Below, one piece after another: positions 35,318-45,563 of a stretch of 64,000 nucleotides of DNA; position 1 is the first letter of the stretch, and each line of letters starts with the position of its first letter. A program made the position numbers and the translations under genes. The DNA comes from Albibacillus kandeliae (lineage in GTDB: Bacteria > Pseudomonadota > Alphaproteobacteria > Rhodobacterales > Rhodobacteraceae). The DNA is taken from contig NZ_QEHM01000015.1 in assembly GCF_003116585.1 (NCBI RefSeq), forward strand, positions 1-64,000, read 5' to 3'. The notes under the pieces were generated by a model. It did no database searches and was not told the origin of the DNA. It saw only the letters and a program-made list of their open reading frames with translations.

Positions 35318-36379
35318 ATGCCCGCACCCCTTGAAATCATCAACGCCCGCAAGGTCTTTCGCACCCCGGAAGGCGGCAGCCTGACCGCGCTCGACGGTGT
35401 CTCGCTCAAACTCGCCACTGCCGAGTTCGTCACCCTTCTGGGGCCCTCGGGTTGCGGCAAGACCACCCTTCTGCGCACCATCAGCGGTTTCGAAACGCTG
35501 GATGCGGGTGACATCCTGATCGACGGCACGGCGGTAACGCAGCTTCCGGCGCACCGGCGTCCGGTGAACACCGTGTTCCAGCGCTACGCCCTGTTCAACC
35601 ACATGAGCGTGGCGCGCAACGTCGGCTACGCGCTGGAAATCGCGGGCCGGGACAAGCGCGAGATCCGGACGCGGGTGGGCGAGATGCTGGAACTCGTCGG
35701 TCTGACCGGGCTCGAGAAACGCACCATCTCGCAGCTCTCGGGCGGCCAGCAGCAGCGCGTCGCTCTGGCGCGGGCGCTGGCGGGCAAACCCAAGCTGCTG
35801 CTGCTCGACGAACCGCTCTCGGCACTGGACAAGAACCTGCGCCAGAAGATGCAGCAGGAATTGAAGGCGCTGCAGCGCGAGCTTGGCATCGGTTTCGTCT
35901 TCGTGACCCACGATCAGGAAGAGGCGCTGACCATGTCCGACCGCATCGCGGTGCTGGCACATGGGCAGATCCAGCAGATCGGCGCGCCGTCCCAGCTCTA
36001 CCAGAGCCCGGCCAACCTGTTCACCGCCGACTTCCTCGGCGAGAGCAACCTGCTGCCCGTAGCGCTCGATGGCCAGTCCGCGCGTATCGGCGACGGGCAG
36101 GGGTTCGCCGCCGCGCGACCCGCCGGTGCCGCCACCCTTCTCCTGCGCCCCGAGGCGCTGGGCCTCGCACGCCCGCAAGGTCCGGCGCTCAGCTTCACCG
36201 GCGTGATCCGCGAGACCTATTACACCGGCAAGGACCACCAGGTCGCGCTGGAGACCCCGGCCTTCGGCACCCTCCACGCGCTGCTGCGCTCGGGCAGCAC
36301 GCCGCTGGATCTCGGCGCGGAACTTACCCTTCACGCGCCCGCCGACGATCTGCACCTGATCGACGAGGTGGCGCCATGA
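35318..36379 (+). CDS. PotA-like polyamine-type ABC transporter ATP-binding protein
   Basis: 353 residues. Walker [10 protein letters not shown], signature LSGGQQQR, Walker [13 protein letters not shown] and the switch VTHDQEEA are intact. A C-terminal TOBE domain of about 100 residues ([15 protein letters not shown]) is present, as in PotA. The start at 35318 lies after the hairpin; an open frame from 35243 would overlap the binding protein. It overlaps the permease gene by four bases. Confidence 0.9.
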   Translation: MPAPLEIINARKVFRTPEGGSLTALDGVSLKLATAEFVTLLGPSGCGKTTLLRTISGFETLDAGDILIDGTAVTQLPAHRRPVNTVFQRYALFNHMSVARNVGYALEIAGRDKREIRTRVGEMLELVGLTGLEKRTISQLSGGQQQRVALARALAGKPKLLLLDEPLSALDKNLRQKMQQELKALQRELGIGFVFVTHDQEEALTMSDRIAVLAHGQIQQIGAPSQLYQSPANLFTADFLGESNLLPVALDGQSARIGDGQGFAAARPAGAATLLLRPEALGLARPQGPALSFTGVIRETYYTGKDHQVALETPAFGTLHALLRSGSTPLDLGAELTLHAPADDLHLIDEVAP

Positions 36380-37260
36380 CGCTGGCGCGGCGCAAGCTGC
36401 TGCAACTCGTCGGGCTGCTCGGGGCGCCGACCGTCTTCCTGCTGTTCTTCTTTCTCTGCCCACTGCTCATCATGCTGGTCTATAGCTTCCTGACGCCCGG
36501 CCTTTACGGCGGGGTCGAATGGCAGTTCTCACATCTGAACTACGGCCGCATCCTCGGCTGGGCCAATACGCGCTACGAAAAGTTCGACCCGGTCTTCCTC
36601 TCGATCTTCCTGCGCTCGCTCCGCCTTGCCGCGCTGACCGTCGTGACCAGCCTGCTGGTCAGCTACCCGGCGGCCTTTTGGATCAGCCGGATGAGCCCGG
36701 GGCGACGCGACTTTGCCATCTTCCTCGTGACGCTGCCCTTCTTCGTCAGCCTGATCGTGCGGCTCTTTGCGTGGGTCCTGATCCTGCGCCCCACCGGTGT
36801 CCTGAACCAGGGCCTGATGGGGATCGGCCTCACCTCCGAACCCATCGAGTTCCTCTATTCCGACTTCGCGGTCATCCTCGGCATGACCTATGTCTTCATC
36901 CCCTTCATGTTCCTGCCGCTCTATGCCTCCATCGAGAAACTGGACGTGGCCCAGTTGGAAGCATCTTCCGACCTTGGCGCCACGCGGTTCCAGACCTTCC
37001 GCAAGGTGGTGCTGCCCGCGACCATGCCGGGCATCATCGGGGGTGGGATCATCACCTTCATCCCGGCGCTCGGGAACTTCATCGTTCCCTCGGTCCTCGG
37101 CGGCGCCAAGGTGCTGATGATCGGCAACCTGATCGAGCAGCAGTTCCTCTCGGCCCGCAACTGGCCCTTCGGCTCGGCGCTGGCCATGCTGGTGATGACG
37201 GCGGTTCTGGTCCTGCTGGTGGTCCAGCTGCGGCTGGCCCGGCGCGAGGAGGCCTCCTGA
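36376..37260 (+). CDS. PotB-like ABC transporter permease
   Basis: 294 residues, six predicted helices, with the coupling loop [25 protein letters not shown]; the key piece is EASSDLGA. It overlaps PotA-like ATPase by four bases (ATGA) and shares one base with the next permease start. Confidence 0.9.
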   Translation: MTLARRKLLQLVGLLGAPTVFLLFFFLCPLLIMLVYSFLTPGLYGGVEWQFSHLNYGRILGWANTRYEKFDPVFLSIFLRSLRLAALTVVTSLLVSYPAAFWISRMSPGRRDFAIFLVTLPFFVSLIVRLFAWVLILRPTGVLNQGLMGIGLTSEPIEFLYSDFAVILGMTYVFIPFMFLPLYASIEKLDVAQLEASSDLGATRFQTFRKVVLPATMPGIIGGGIITFIPALGNFIVPSVLGGAKVLMIGNLIEQQFLSARNWPFGSALAMLVMTAVLVLLVVQLRLARREEAS

Positions 37261-38075
37261 TGCTGCGCCGCCTTCTCAGCCTCTATGGCCTGCTGTTCTT
37301 CGTCTTCATCTATGCGCCCATCCTTCTGGTGGTGATCTACTCGTTCAACGCCAACACGCTGAACATGATGATCTGGGACGGTTTCACGCTGGACTGGTAC
37401 CGCCAGATCTTCGGGATGGAGACCTCGATCACCCAGAGCGCGACCTACGTCGACAGCACCGACCAGCTCTATGCCGCGGTCCGCACCAGCCTTATCGTCG
37501 CCTTCTCGACCTCGGCCTTTTCGACCGTCTTCGGCACCGCGCTGGCACTGGCGGTGGCGCGCTACCGCTTCCGGCTGGCGGGGTTCTACCGGACCATGAT
37601 GATGGTCCCGATGATCATGCCCGACATCGTGCTGGGCATCGCGCTGCTGATCTTCTTCATCACCATCGGGATGAACCTCTCGCTGCTGACCATCATCATC
37701 GGGCAGTCGACCTTCCTGATCTCCTATGTCTTCGTCACCGTCTCGGCCCGGCTGGCCGAATTCGACACCAGCGTCGAGGAGGCCTCGGCCGACCTTGGGG
37801 CCACCCCGGCGCAGACGTTCCGCAAGGTGACCCTGCCAGGCATCGCGCCCGGCATCCTCGGCGGCTGGCTGCTGTCGTTCATCATCTCGATGGACGACCT
37901 CGTCATCACCTATTTCATCGCCGGGACCGGCAACACCACGCTGCCCATCCACATCTGGGGGATGCTCCGCCGGGGCATCAAACCCGAGATCAACGCCATC
38001 GCGACCCTGATGCTGCTGTTCACCCTCGTGATCGCGGCCATCGGCCTCTACTTCAGATCGAGACGACAGAAATGA
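37260..38075 (+). CDS. PotC-like ABC transporter permease
   Basis: 271 residues, six helices, with the coupling loop EASADLGATPAQTFRKVTLPG. Its ATG at 37260 shares its A with the previous stop (TGATG). A longer open frame running through the previous gene is not used. It overlaps the P1 peptidase gene by four bases, so transporter and peptidase are made together. Confidence 0.9.
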   Translation: MLRRLLSLYGLLFFVFIYAPILLVVIYSFNANTLNMMIWDGFTLDWYRQIFGMETSITQSATYVDSTDQLYAAVRTSLIVAFSTSAFSTVFGTALALAVARYRFRLAGFYRTMMMVPMIMPDIVLGIALLIFFITIGMNLSLLTIIIGQSTFLISYVFVTVSARLAEFDTSVEEASADLGATPAQTFRKVTLPGIAPGILGGWLLSFIISMDDLVITYFIAGTGNTTLPIHIWGMLRRGIKPEINAIATLMLLFTLVIAAIGLYFRSRRQK

Positions 38076-39178
38076 CCCACAAGATCAAACCGCGCGCCCG
38101 CGAACTGGGTGTGCCGCTGCCCGGCACGCCCGGGGCGCTGAACGCCATCACCGACGTTCCGGGGGTCGAAGTTGGGGCCATGGAGCTGCTGTCCTCGCGC
38201 GATCCGGCACTGGCGACGCGCGGCATCCAGGTGCAGACGGGCGTCACCGCCATCCTGCCGCGCGGGCGCGACCCGGAGCCCAAACCGGTCTGGGCCGGGC
38301 AGTACAGCCTGAATGGCAACGGCGAGATGACCGGCAGCCACTGGGTGCGGGACGGCGGCTGGCTGGCCGGTCCGATCATGATCTCCAACTCCCATGCCAT
38401 CGGGCCCTGTCATACGGCGGCGGTCCGCTGGATGGTCGAGACATATGGCGCGACATGGGAGGACAACCACCTCTGGGCGATGCCGGTGGTGGCCGAGACC
38501 TATGACGGTGTCCTGAACGATATCAACGGCCTGCATGTGACCGAGGCCCATGCGCGGGCGGCGCTGAACGACGCGCGGCCCGGCCCGGTGCGCGAGGGCA
38601 ACGCGGGCGGCGGCGCTGGCATGATCTGCTACGAGTACAAGGGCGGCACCGGCACCTCTTCGCGCCAGCTCGAGATCGAAGGACAGTCCTTCACCCTCGG
38701 CGCGCTGGTGCAGGCGAACCACGGTCTGCGGCCCTGGCTCACCGTCGCGGGGCAGCGCGTGGGCGAGACGATGGCCGAGCATCGCATTCTCGACATGGTC
38801 ACCGAGCGGGGCTCGATCATCGTGATCCTCGCCACCGATCTGCCGTTGCTGCCCGGTCAGCTCGAACGGCTGGCCCGCCGCGCGGCCATCGGCATCGGAC
38901 GGGGCGGTACACCCGGCGGCAACAACTCGGGCGACATCTTCCTCGCCTTCTCGACCGCCAACGAGATGCCCCTGCCGCAGCTTTCGGGCGCGTGGCGCCA
39001 GATGACCTGCCTGAACGACGAACGGCTCGATCCGGTCTACATGGCCGCGGTCGAGGCGGTGGACGAAGCAGTGCTGAACGCGCTCTGCGCCGCCGAGGAC
39101 GTGCCTCTGGCGCGGCCCGCCAAGGGCACCTGCCGCGCGATGGACACCAAGCGCCTGATGTCGCTGCTGGTGGCCTGA
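38072..39178 (+). CDS. P1-family (DmpA-like) self-processing aminopeptidase
   Basis: 368 residues, no signal peptide. The P1 family autocleaves before its nucleophilic serine. Here that is S286 in PGGNNSGDIFLAFS, so alpha and beta chains of about 285 and 83 residues are expected. The GNAGGGAGMICYEYKGG block (GNAGGGAGM) is a family hallmark. Family members cleave L-amino acid amides, beta-peptides and N-terminal D- or L-residues. Translational coupling to the PotC-like gene suggests its substrate is what the importer brings in, perhaps an amide or a gamma- or beta-linked aminoacyl amine (inference). Confidence 0.86.
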   Translation: MTHKIKPRARELGVPLPGTPGALNAITDVPGVEVGAMELLSSRDPALATRGIQVQTGVTAILPRGRDPEPKPVWAGQYSLNGNGEMTGSHWVRDGGWLAGPIMISNSHAIGPCHTAAVRWMVETYGATWEDNHLWAMPVVAETYDGVLNDINGLHVTEAHARAALNDARPGPVREGNAGGGAGMICYEYKGGTGTSSRQLEIEGQSFTLGALVQANHGLRPWLTVAGQRVGETMAEHRILDMVTERGSIIVILATDLPLLPGQLERLARRAAIGIGRGGTPGGNNSGDIFLAFSTANEMPLPQLSGAWRQMTCLNDERLDPVYMAAVEAVDEAVLNALCAAEDVPLARPAKGTCRAMDTKRLMSLLVA

Positions 39179-39207
39179 GCCACCGGCCACAGCTGCCGGA
39201 CAGGGCG

Positions 39208-39708
39208 TCAGCCCTGTTCGCTCTCCAGCACCTTCTGAAGCTTCTCGATGGTCGAGAATAGCCCCTCCCGTTCCTCGCGGGAGAGGGCGCAGATGATCTC
39301 GGCCTGCCGCCTGCGGGCATAGACGATGGCCTCGTCGTAGATGGCCTGCCCGGCCGGCGCGATCGAGCAGGCGATGCGCTTCTTCGCGGTCTCGCTCTCG
39401 GGGCGGATCTCGATGAGGTTGCGTTCTTCCAGCTTGCGGATCGTCCGGCTGACCAGCGCCTTGTCCGAGGTCGACTGCACCACCAGATCGCCGAAGGGCA
39501 GGGTGCCCGCATGCGCAATCAGCGACAGCACGCGCCATTCCGCGATCGAAAGCCCGTAGTCGCTGGCATAGGGCATCGTCACCTGCCGCCGCAGGTTTGA
39601 CATCAGCGCGCTCAGCCGCGTGGTGATGAAGTCGTGCACGTTCAGCCCGTCGCCACTCGAATCGAGCGTCGACCAGGGACAATGCGCTGCGGTTTCCGAT
39701 GTGCTCAT
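39208..39708 (-). CDS. MarR-family transcriptional regulator
   Basis: 166 residues. The winged helix is visible as LSIAEWRVLSLIAHAG, then FGDLVVQSTSDKALVSRTIRKLEERNLIE, cited in part as DKALVSRTIRKLEER. The start at 39708 follows the usual family length; an open frame to 39816 would run into the operator sites. It is divergent from the Mo-hydroxylase operon, with three copies of a 12-base palindrome between, and very likely represses both directions. Confidence 0.88.
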   Translation of the reverse strand: MSTSETAAHCPWSTLDSSGDGLNVHDFITTRLSALMSNLRRQVTMPYASDYGLSIAEWRVLSLIAHAGTLPFGDLVVQSTSDKALVSRTIRKLEERNLIEIRPESETAKKRIACSIAPAGQAIYDEAIVYARRRQAEIICALSREEREGLFSTIEKLQKVLESEQG

Positions 39709-39804
39709 GGGCCGGTCGTCCTGTCTGCTTTTTCTGCCTGCACCTGATGCGCCTCGGCTGACTTGGCCGCAACCATAAGGTTTTCGCTGAGAAAATCCTA
39801 GATG

Positions 39805-39875
39805 TTGACGGATCAATAAATTTGTTGACGAGTCAATTTCGGCTGGAGTAGCCTTCCCTAAAGTTGATCAATCAA
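39805..39875. promoter_or_regulatory. Three MarR-type operator copies (TTGA-N4-TCAA)
   Basis: TTGACGGATCAA (39805-39816), TTGACGAGTCAA (39825-39836) and TTGATCAATCAA (39864-39875) lie between the divergent MarR and Mo-hydroxylase genes. The first two are spaced by 20 bases, about two helical turns. The N4 spacing separates them from FNR boxes (N6 between the TTGA and TCAA halves). Confidence 0.75.
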
Positions 39876-39947
39876 CATCTTGACGCGACGCCTCCGCAAC
39901 CCCTTGCGGACCGGGCATCGGACGGTCGAGCCAGGTGAGGGAGAAGA

Positions 39948-42227
39948 ATGACCGTATCCGTTGTCGGGCAGCCGATGCCGCAGGTGTCGGCGCAGGAAAA
40001 GGTGCAGGGCCGGGCGGTCTATGCGGGCGATATCAAGATGGCCGGCATGCTCCACGCCAAGCTGTTGCGCAGCCCACATGCCCACGCGCGCATTCTCTCC
40101 ATCGACACCTCCGCCGCCGAGGCGCTGCCGGGTGTCAAGGTCGTGGTCACCGGCGACGACGTGCCGCGCCGCCGCTGGGGCGTGCATCACAAGCAGCAGA
40201 ATGTGCTGGCCTGCGGTCTTGTCCGTTTCGTGGGCGAAGAGGTGGCGGCGGTCGTCGCCACCACCGAGGCCGTTGCCCAGGACGCGCTCGAACTTATCCG
40301 GATCGAATACGAGGAACTGCCCGCGGTGCTCGACATCGACGCGGCGCTGTCCGAAGGCGCCGTTCCGGTGCACCCCGAGGGCAATGTCGTCGACGAGATC
40401 AACATCGCGCGCGGGGATGTCGAGGCAGGTTTTGCCGCGGCAGATATCGTGCACGAAGAGGTCTACACCACCCACTCGCAATATCCGGGCTACATGGAGC
40501 CGATGGCCACCGTGGCCGCCACCGATGGCAACGGCAGGCTCACGGTCTGGACCTCGACCCAGTCGGTCTTCCTTGCGCGGCAACGTCTGGCCGAGGCGCT
40601 GGACCGCCCGATTTCCTCCATCCGGGTGATCCAGGCGACGGTCGGCGGCGGCTTCGGCGCCAAGATCGTCGAGGAACGCTCCAGCGTGATCGCCGCCTTC
40701 CTTGCAACCAAGGTCGACCGGCCGGTCCGGCTGAACCTCAGCCGTCTCGACGACATCCAGTCAGGTTGCTTCAGCGTCCCGATGCGCATCCGGCTGAAGA
40801 TGGGCATGACCCGCGACGGCACGATCACCGCAAAGGACGTGACCATCGAGGCGGAATGCGGCGCCTATGCCGGGCTCTCGCCCGAGGTGATGCTGGTTAC
40901 GGCCATGCGCAGCGACAACATGCAGCGGCTCGAAAACGTACGCAGCCACGCCCGGATGATCCACACGCACACCATGCCGCGCGGCGCCTTCCGCGGGTTC
41001 GGCGGCACCCAGATGAGCTTTGCCCTGAACAGCCACATGTCGACGATGGCCGACATGCTGGGCATGGATCCGTTCGACCTGCACCGCAGGAACGCGATCC
41101 GCACCGGCGACCTCAGCGTGCACGGCTGGGAGATCGGCAGCTGCGGCTTGCCCGAATGCCTCGACCAGGTCAGCACCGCGCTGGACTGGACCGCCCGGCG
41201 CGCGCGCAACACGCGCTGTGGCGTGCTGCGGCGCGGGGTCGGCATGGCGGCGGTGATGCACGTCAGCGGCAACCGGACGATGGGCAACTGGGATGGCTCG
41301 ACCGTCGTGCTCAAGGTCAACGAGGACGGACGCGTGGTGATCCTCACCGCTGAGTCCGACATGGGGCAGGGCGCCAACACCATGCTGACGCAGATCTGCG
41401 CGCAGGAGCTCGGCATCCCCGTCTCGCATGTGACCGTGCAGGCCCCCGACACTGACAACTCGCCCTATTGCCTCGGCTCCCTCGCCTCGCGCGTGACGAT
41501 CAACGCGGGCAACGCGATGCTGGGCGCGGCGCGGCAGGCGCGCAGCCAGATCCTCGAGGCGGCGGCGCAGAAACTCGGCTGCGAGGCCGCCGACCTGACC
41601 ATTGCCGATGGCGTGGTCCACTCCGGCAAGAACCCCAACCTCTTCGCACCGCTCCCCGAGATCTGCCGTTACCACATCTTCCGGCATGGCGGCGAAGGCA
41701 TCCTCGTGCGGCACACCCACGATCCGAAGACCGTGATGATGAACAAGGAGCACTACGGCAACATCGCCCCGGCCTATTCCTTTGCCGCGCAGGCGCTGGA
41801 GGTCGAGGTCGACACGGAAACCGGGCAGGTGCGGGTGGTCGAGACCTATCTGTCGGACGACTGCGGCAAGGCCATCAACCCGCTCACGGTGCACGGGCAG
41901 TCTGCCGGTGCGGCGGTGCAGGCAGTCGGCTGGACGCTTTACGAAGAGCTTCAGATGGAAGGCGGGCGGGTAATGAACGGCAATCTCGCCGATTACACCA
42001 TGCCCACGGCCGAAGCGGTCCCGACGATGCACAGCGATATCGTCGAAACCGACGAGCCGAACGGCCCGCTCGGCGCCAAGGGCGCCAGCGAGACGGCGAT
42101 CCTGCCGGGGGCCCCGGCCATCGCCAACGCCGTTTACGACGCCATCGGGGTTCGCATCACCGATCTGCCGATCACGCCCGAGAAGATTCTCGCGGCTCTC
42201 GCCGCGAAGGAGCAGCCCCATGCATAG
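39948..42227 (+). CDS. Xanthine dehydrogenase-family molybdenum hydroxylase, large subunit
   Basis: 759 residues. Molybdopterin-binding motifs VGGGFGAK, GAFRGFGGTQ and ESDMGQGAN are present, and the catalytic base is E715 in GAKGASETAILPG. It is similar to CoxL-type large subunits but the CO-dehydrogenase-specific active-site Cys loop is not evident, so it should hydroxylate an N-heterocycle, aldehyde or similar organic. GTGAGGGAGAAG gives the ribosome site before 39948. It overlaps the FAD subunit gene by eight bases. MarR is divergent. Confidence 0.9.
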   Translation: MTVSVVGQPMPQVSAQEKVQGRAVYAGDIKMAGMLHAKLLRSPHAHARILSIDTSAAEALPGVKVVVTGDDVPRRRWGVHHKQQNVLACGLVRFVGEEVAAVVATTEAVAQDALELIRIEYEELPAVLDIDAALSEGAVPVHPEGNVVDEINIARGDVEAGFAAADIVHEEVYTTHSQYPGYMEPMATVAATDGNGRLTVWTSTQSVFLARQRLAEALDRPISSIRVIQATVGGGFGAKIVEERSSVIAAFLATKVDRPVRLNLSRLDDIQSGCFSVPMRIRLKMGMTRDGTITAKDVTIEAECGAYAGLSPEVMLVTAMRSDNMQRLENVRSHARMIHTHTMPRGAFRGFGGTQMSFALNSHMSTMADMLGMDPFDLHRRNAIRTGDLSVHGWEIGSCGLPECLDQVSTALDWTARRARNTRCGVLRRGVGMAAVMHVSGNRTMGNWDGSTVVLKVNEDGRVVILTAESDMGQGANTMLTQICAQELGIPVSHVTVQAPDTDNSPYCLGSLASRVTINAGNAMLGAARQARSQILEAAAQKLGCEAADLTIADGVVHSGKNPNLFAPLPEICRYHIFRHGGEGILVRHTHDPKTVMMNKEHYGNIAPAYSFAAQALEVEVDTETGQVRVVETYLSDDCGKAINPLTVHGQSAGAAVQAVGWTLYEELQMEGGRVMNGNLADYTMPTAEAVPTMHSDIVETDEPNGPLGAKGASETAILPGAPAIANAVYDAIGVRITDLPITPEKILAALAAKEQPHA

Positions 42228-43098
42228 TTTCGAATTCATGGAGCCCACGACGCTGGCCGAGGCGCTCCGGCTGCTCGCCACGCACGAGGATGACGCCTGT
42301 GTCTTTGCCGGGGGAACCGCACTGCTGCTGGCCATGCGCCAGCGCATGATGGTGCCCGAGATCGTCGTCTCTCTGGGCCGTCTTCACGATCTGCGCACCA
42401 TCGGCTGGACGCCGGCCGGCGGGCTGCGCATCGGCGCGCTCGCCCGTCACGGCGACGTCGCGCGCTCCGAGTTGGTGCAACAGCACTACCCCATGCTCGC
42501 CGGGGTAGCGGCAGGGCTGGCAAACCCGCAGGTCCGCAACCAGGCCACAATCGGCGGCAATCTCTGTTACGCGGACCCGGCCACCGATCCGCCATCCTGC
42601 CTGATCGCGATGGGGGCCGAGGTAACCATCGCGGGGCCGGACGGCGAACGTCGCATCCCCATGCGCACCTTCTCGGTCGACTTCTTCACCACGGCGCTGG
42701 AACCGGGTGAGATCCTCACCGGGATTTTGCTGCCGCCGCCGGACCCGCAGCGGCTGGGGCACTACCGGCGCCACCTGCGTACGGCGGCCGAACATCGCCC
42801 CGTCGCCAATGTGGCGCTGACCGCGCGGCGCGTCGGATCGGCGTGGGACGAGGTGCGCCTCGTGGTGGGTGCGGCGACACCTTCGCCCCAGAGCATGACG
42901 CGCGCCGAAGCCTACCTCGCGGGCCGGGCGATCACGCTGGACGTGGCGGCAGAGGCGGCAAGCCTCGTCGCCGAGGAACTGGCGCCCATCTCCGACGGCC
43001 GGGGCGATGCCGCCTTCCGCCGGCAGGTAGTGCGCGCGGCAACGCGCCGGATCGTGGCAGAGGCCGCAGGACTGGACTGGAAGGAAACGGCTGCATGA
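42220..43098 (+). CDS. Molybdenum hydroxylase, FAD-binding middle subunit
   Basis: 292 residues. The FAD pyrophosphate loop [11 protein letters not shown] and the second loop [20 protein letters not shown] (seen as [15 protein letters not shown]) mark the CoxM/XdhB type. It passes electrons from the iron-sulfur subunit to an external acceptor or NAD. The gene overlaps both neighbours (8 and 4 bases), which keeps subunit amounts even. Confidence 0.9.
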   Translation: MHSFEFMEPTTLAEALRLLATHEDDACVFAGGTALLLAMRQRMMVPEIVVSLGRLHDLRTIGWTPAGGLRIGALARHGDVARSELVQQHYPMLAGVAAGLANPQVRNQATIGGNLCYADPATDPPSCLIAMGAEVTIAGPDGERRIPMRTFSVDFFTTALEPGEILTGILLPPPDPQRLGHYRRHLRTAAEHRPVANVALTARRVGSAWDEVRLVVGAATPSPQSMTRAEAYLAGRAITLDVAAEAASLVAEELAPISDGRGDAAFRRQVVRAATRRIVAEAAGLDWKETAA

Positions 43099-43571
43099 GC
43101 GGACACAAACTATCCCTTGTCGTGAACGGCGAACGCGTGGAGGCCGATGTGCCATCCAACCGCCTGCTCTCGGAGTTCCTGCGCGACGATCTCGCGCTCA
43201 CCGGGACCAAGCGCGGCTGCGAAACCGGCGTCTGCGGTGCCTGCTCGGTGCTGGTGGACGGCGACGTGGTGAAATCCTGCCTGAGCCTCGCGGTTCAGAT
43301 GAACGGGCGCGAGATCACCACCGTCGAGGGGCTGGGTCGGGTCGGCGCACTCCATCCGCTGCAACAGCAGTTCATGGAGAAGGGCGGCCTGCAGTGCGGC
43401 TATTGCACGCCGGGCTTCCTGATGGCGGCGGTCGACCTGCTGAAACGCAATCCGAACCCGGACGATGCCGAGATCCGCGAGGGCCTGTCGGGCAACCTCT
43501 GCCGCTGCACCGGCTACCAGGGGATCGTCGACGCGATCCGCAGCACTGCGGAGGCCGGTCATGGAGCTTGA
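43095..43571 (+). CDS. Molybdenum hydroxylase, [2Fe-2S] small subunit
   Basis: 158 residues with two iron-sulfur sites: C42, C47, C50 and C62 (CETGVCGAC) for the plant-type cluster and C101, C104, C136 and C138 ([14 protein letters not shown]) for the second. It links the Mo site to the FAD subunit. The ATG at 43095 overlaps the FAD subunit stop by four bases, and its end overlaps the CoxG-like gene by 11 bases. A longer open frame upstream is a shadow of the FAD gene. Confidence 0.92.
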   Translation: MSGHKLSLVVNGERVEADVPSNRLLSEFLRDDLALTGTKRGCETGVCGACSVLVDGDVVKSCLSLAVQMNGREITTVEGLGRVGALHPLQQQFMEKGGLQCGYCTPGFLMAAVDLLKRNPNPDDAEIREGLSGNLCRCTGYQGIVDAIRSTAEAGHGA

Positions 43572-44289
43572 ACTCTCGCGCAGCTTCGACGCCACCGCCG
43601 ACCAGCTCTGGTCAATCCTGCTGAACCCGGAACGGATGGCGCGCTGCGTCCCCGGCATGAAGTCGGTCGAAGTGCTGAGCGACACCGAGTACCGCGCGCG
43701 GATACAGGTCAAGATCGCCTTCATCAGCGCCAAGTTCGACGTGCGCACGGTCATCACCGAGATGACCGCGCCAAGCTACCTGCGCTGCGAGACCATGGGC
43801 GAAGACAATTCCGTTGGCAGCTCGGTCAAGAGCGTGAGCGAGATGTTCCTGACTCCGGCTGACGGCGGCGGAACCGAACTGCGGGTCACCGCCAAGGCAA
43901 CGGTCCTCGGCCGTCTCGGCACCTTGGGGCTGAACCCGATGCGGACCAAGGCGGAACGCATGTGGGAGCAGTTCTGCGAGAGTCTTCAGACCGAGCTGGA
44001 CGGAACCGGGGCGGCGGAACCCGAGCAGGCCGCACTGGCCATCGCAGCGACACCGAACGCTGCGCCAGTCGAAACCGCACCCCGGGCCGAACCGGCGGTG
44101 CCGACTGCACAAGAGATGCCGGATAGCGGCTTCTGGGCCGGGCTCTGCCGCCGTTTCAATGGCACCGACACCATCCGGGTCGAACTCGACCGCGACAATA
44201 CGCGGGTTGTCCTGCACTGGCCGTCCAACCGCGCCGACCAGTGCCTCGCCTGGCTCGACAGGCAGCTGGACCGGGGCGGGCGCGCCTGA
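43561..44289 (+). CDS. CoxG-like SRPBCC-domain protein
   Basis: 242 residues. The N-terminal 150 residues resemble CoxG ([29 protein letters not shown], cited in part as [14 protein letters not shown], and [12 protein letters not shown]), followed by an Ala/Pro-rich linker and a small C-terminal region. CoxG anchors Mo-hydroxylases to the membrane in CO oxidisers. Overlap with the small subunit gene suggests a similar docking role here. The C-terminal extension (from about 195) is not standard and has no obvious membrane helix. Confidence 0.82.
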   Translation: MELELSRSFDATADQLWSILLNPERMARCVPGMKSVEVLSDTEYRARIQVKIAFISAKFDVRTVITEMTAPSYLRCETMGEDNSVGSSVKSVSEMFLTPADGGGTELRVTAKATVLGRLGTLGLNPMRTKAERMWEQFCESLQTELDGTGAAEPEQAALAIAATPNAAPVETAPRAEPAVPTAQEMPDSGFWAGLCRRFNGTDTIRVELDRDNTRVVLHWPSNRADQCLAWLDRQLDRGGRA

Positions 44290-44339
44290 CCCCGGACCGG
44301 AACAATCACCAAAAGCACCAAGCAACAGGGAACGAAAAA

Positions 44340-45509
44340 ATGAAGTACCAACAGCTCAAGTCGATCCTCGCGGGCGCGGCCGTCGCCGCGGCCGCCATCC
44401 TGATCCAGGCCCAGGCGGGCATGGCCGGTGACGTCAAGATCGGTTTCATCACCCCGCTCTCGGGCCCCATCGCCTCGCAGGGGGTACCTTTCGCCAAGGG
44501 CATGGCCGCCGGTCACGCCTATGTCTCCGAAGTCAATGGCCACACCCTCGAATTCATCCAGCTCGATGACGCCTCCGACCCGTCGCAATCGGCCCGGAAC
44601 GCGCGCAAGCTGATCGACGAGGACAAGGTCGACGTGCTGGTCGGCACCGGCGGCGTCCCGGGCGCGATGGCGCTGGCCTCGATCGCCAGCGAGGCGCAAC
44701 TGCCGCTGGTCTCCTTCACCCCGCTGTTCCTGTCGGACGAAAAGGCCAACTGGTCGGTGACCACCGCCCAGCCCGCCTCGCTGATGCTGGACAAGATCGT
44801 CGAGGACATGTCGGCGGCAGGCGTCAAGACCGTGGGCTACATCGGCTTCTCCGACTCCTGGGGCGATCTCGCCTACAACACGCTCAAGGCCGCAGCCGAC
44901 CGCGCCGGGATCGAAGTGGTGACGGACGAGCGCTATGCCCGCTCCGACACCTCGGTCACTGGCCAGGCGCTGAAGGTGATCGCGGCGCGTCCCGATGCCG
45001 TGGTGACCGGCACCGCCGGAACCCCGGGCGCGCTGCCCTACCTCGCGCTGTCCGAGCGCGGCTACCAGGGCGCGATCTACGGCACCCACGGGATCATCAA
45101 CCCGGACTTCATCCGCGTCGCTGGCGCCAGCGCCGAGGGGCTGCTTGCGCCGACCGGCCCGGTCGTGGTGGCAGACCAGTTGCCCGATGATCACCCGAGC
45201 AAGAAGGCGGCGGAAGAATTCAGCGCGGCCTTTACCGCTGCCAACGGCGAAGCGCCGTCCGACGCCTTCTCGGCCTATGCTTTCGATGCATGGAAGGTCA
45301 TCGCCAACGCGGTCTCGCGCGTCGATCCTTCGATCGAACCCGGCACGCCGGAATTCCGGATCGCCCTGCGCGATGCGATCTTCGCGACCAAGGACCTCCC
45401 GGTCACCCATGGCGTGCTCAGCTTCCACCTCGGCGATCCCTACGGGGCCGATGACCGCGCGGCGGTCATGGTGACGCTCGAAAACGGCAACTGGGTTCTG
45501 AAGAAGTGA
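44340..45509 (+). CDS. Branched-chain-type ABC transporter, periplasmic binding protein
   Basis: 389 residues with a signal peptide (LAGAAVAAAAILIQAQAGMAGD). The mature protein opens VKIGFITPLSGPIASQG and contains ARNARKLIDEDKVDVLVGTGG, the LivJ/amide-binding family pattern, and its ligand is unknown. It starts 50 bases behind the CoxG-like gene, so import of the Mo-hydroxylase substrate is plausible. A strong hairpin follows the stop. Confidence 0.88.
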   Translation: MKYQQLKSILAGAAVAAAAILIQAQAGMAGDVKIGFITPLSGPIASQGVPFAKGMAAGHAYVSEVNGHTLEFIQLDDASDPSQSARNARKLIDEDKVDVLVGTGGVPGAMALASIASEAQLPLVSFTPLFLSDEKANWSVTTAQPASLMLDKIVEDMSAAGVKTVGYIGFSDSWGDLAYNTLKAAADRAGIEVVTDERYARSDTSVTGQALKVIAARPDAVVTGTAGTPGALPYLALSERGYQGAIYGTHGIINPDFIRVAGASAEGLLAPTGPVVVADQLPDDHPSKKAAEEFSAAFTAANGEAPSDAFSAYAFDAWKVIANAVSRVDPSIEPGTPEFRIALRDAIFATKDLPVTHGVLSFHLGDPYGADDRAAVMVTLENGNWVLKK

Positions 45510-45515
45510 ATCGGA

Positions 45516-45541
45516 CGGGCCCGGGCTTTGGTCCGGGCCCG
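45516..45541 (+). terminator. Intra-operon hairpin after the branched-chain-type binding-protein gene
   Basis: CGGGCCCGG (45516-45524) pairs perfectly with CCGGGCCCG (45533-45541) around GCTTTGGT. It starts six bases after the stop with no T-run, so the LivH-type gene can still be transcribed. Confidence 0.6.
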
Positions 45542-45563
45542 ATCCGGGCAGGGAGACGCTGCA

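Noticed and set aside
39805..39875. FNR boxes before the Mo-hydroxylase genes
   Set aside because: The half sites TTGA and TCAA are separated by four bases, whereas FNR sites need six; the arrangement next to a MarR gene fits MarR better.
39948..43571. Aerobic CO dehydrogenase (CoxLMS)
   Set aside because: Subunit types and a CoxG-like gene match, but the CO-specific active-site Cys loop was not found in the large subunit and the gene order is L-M-S instead of M-S-L.
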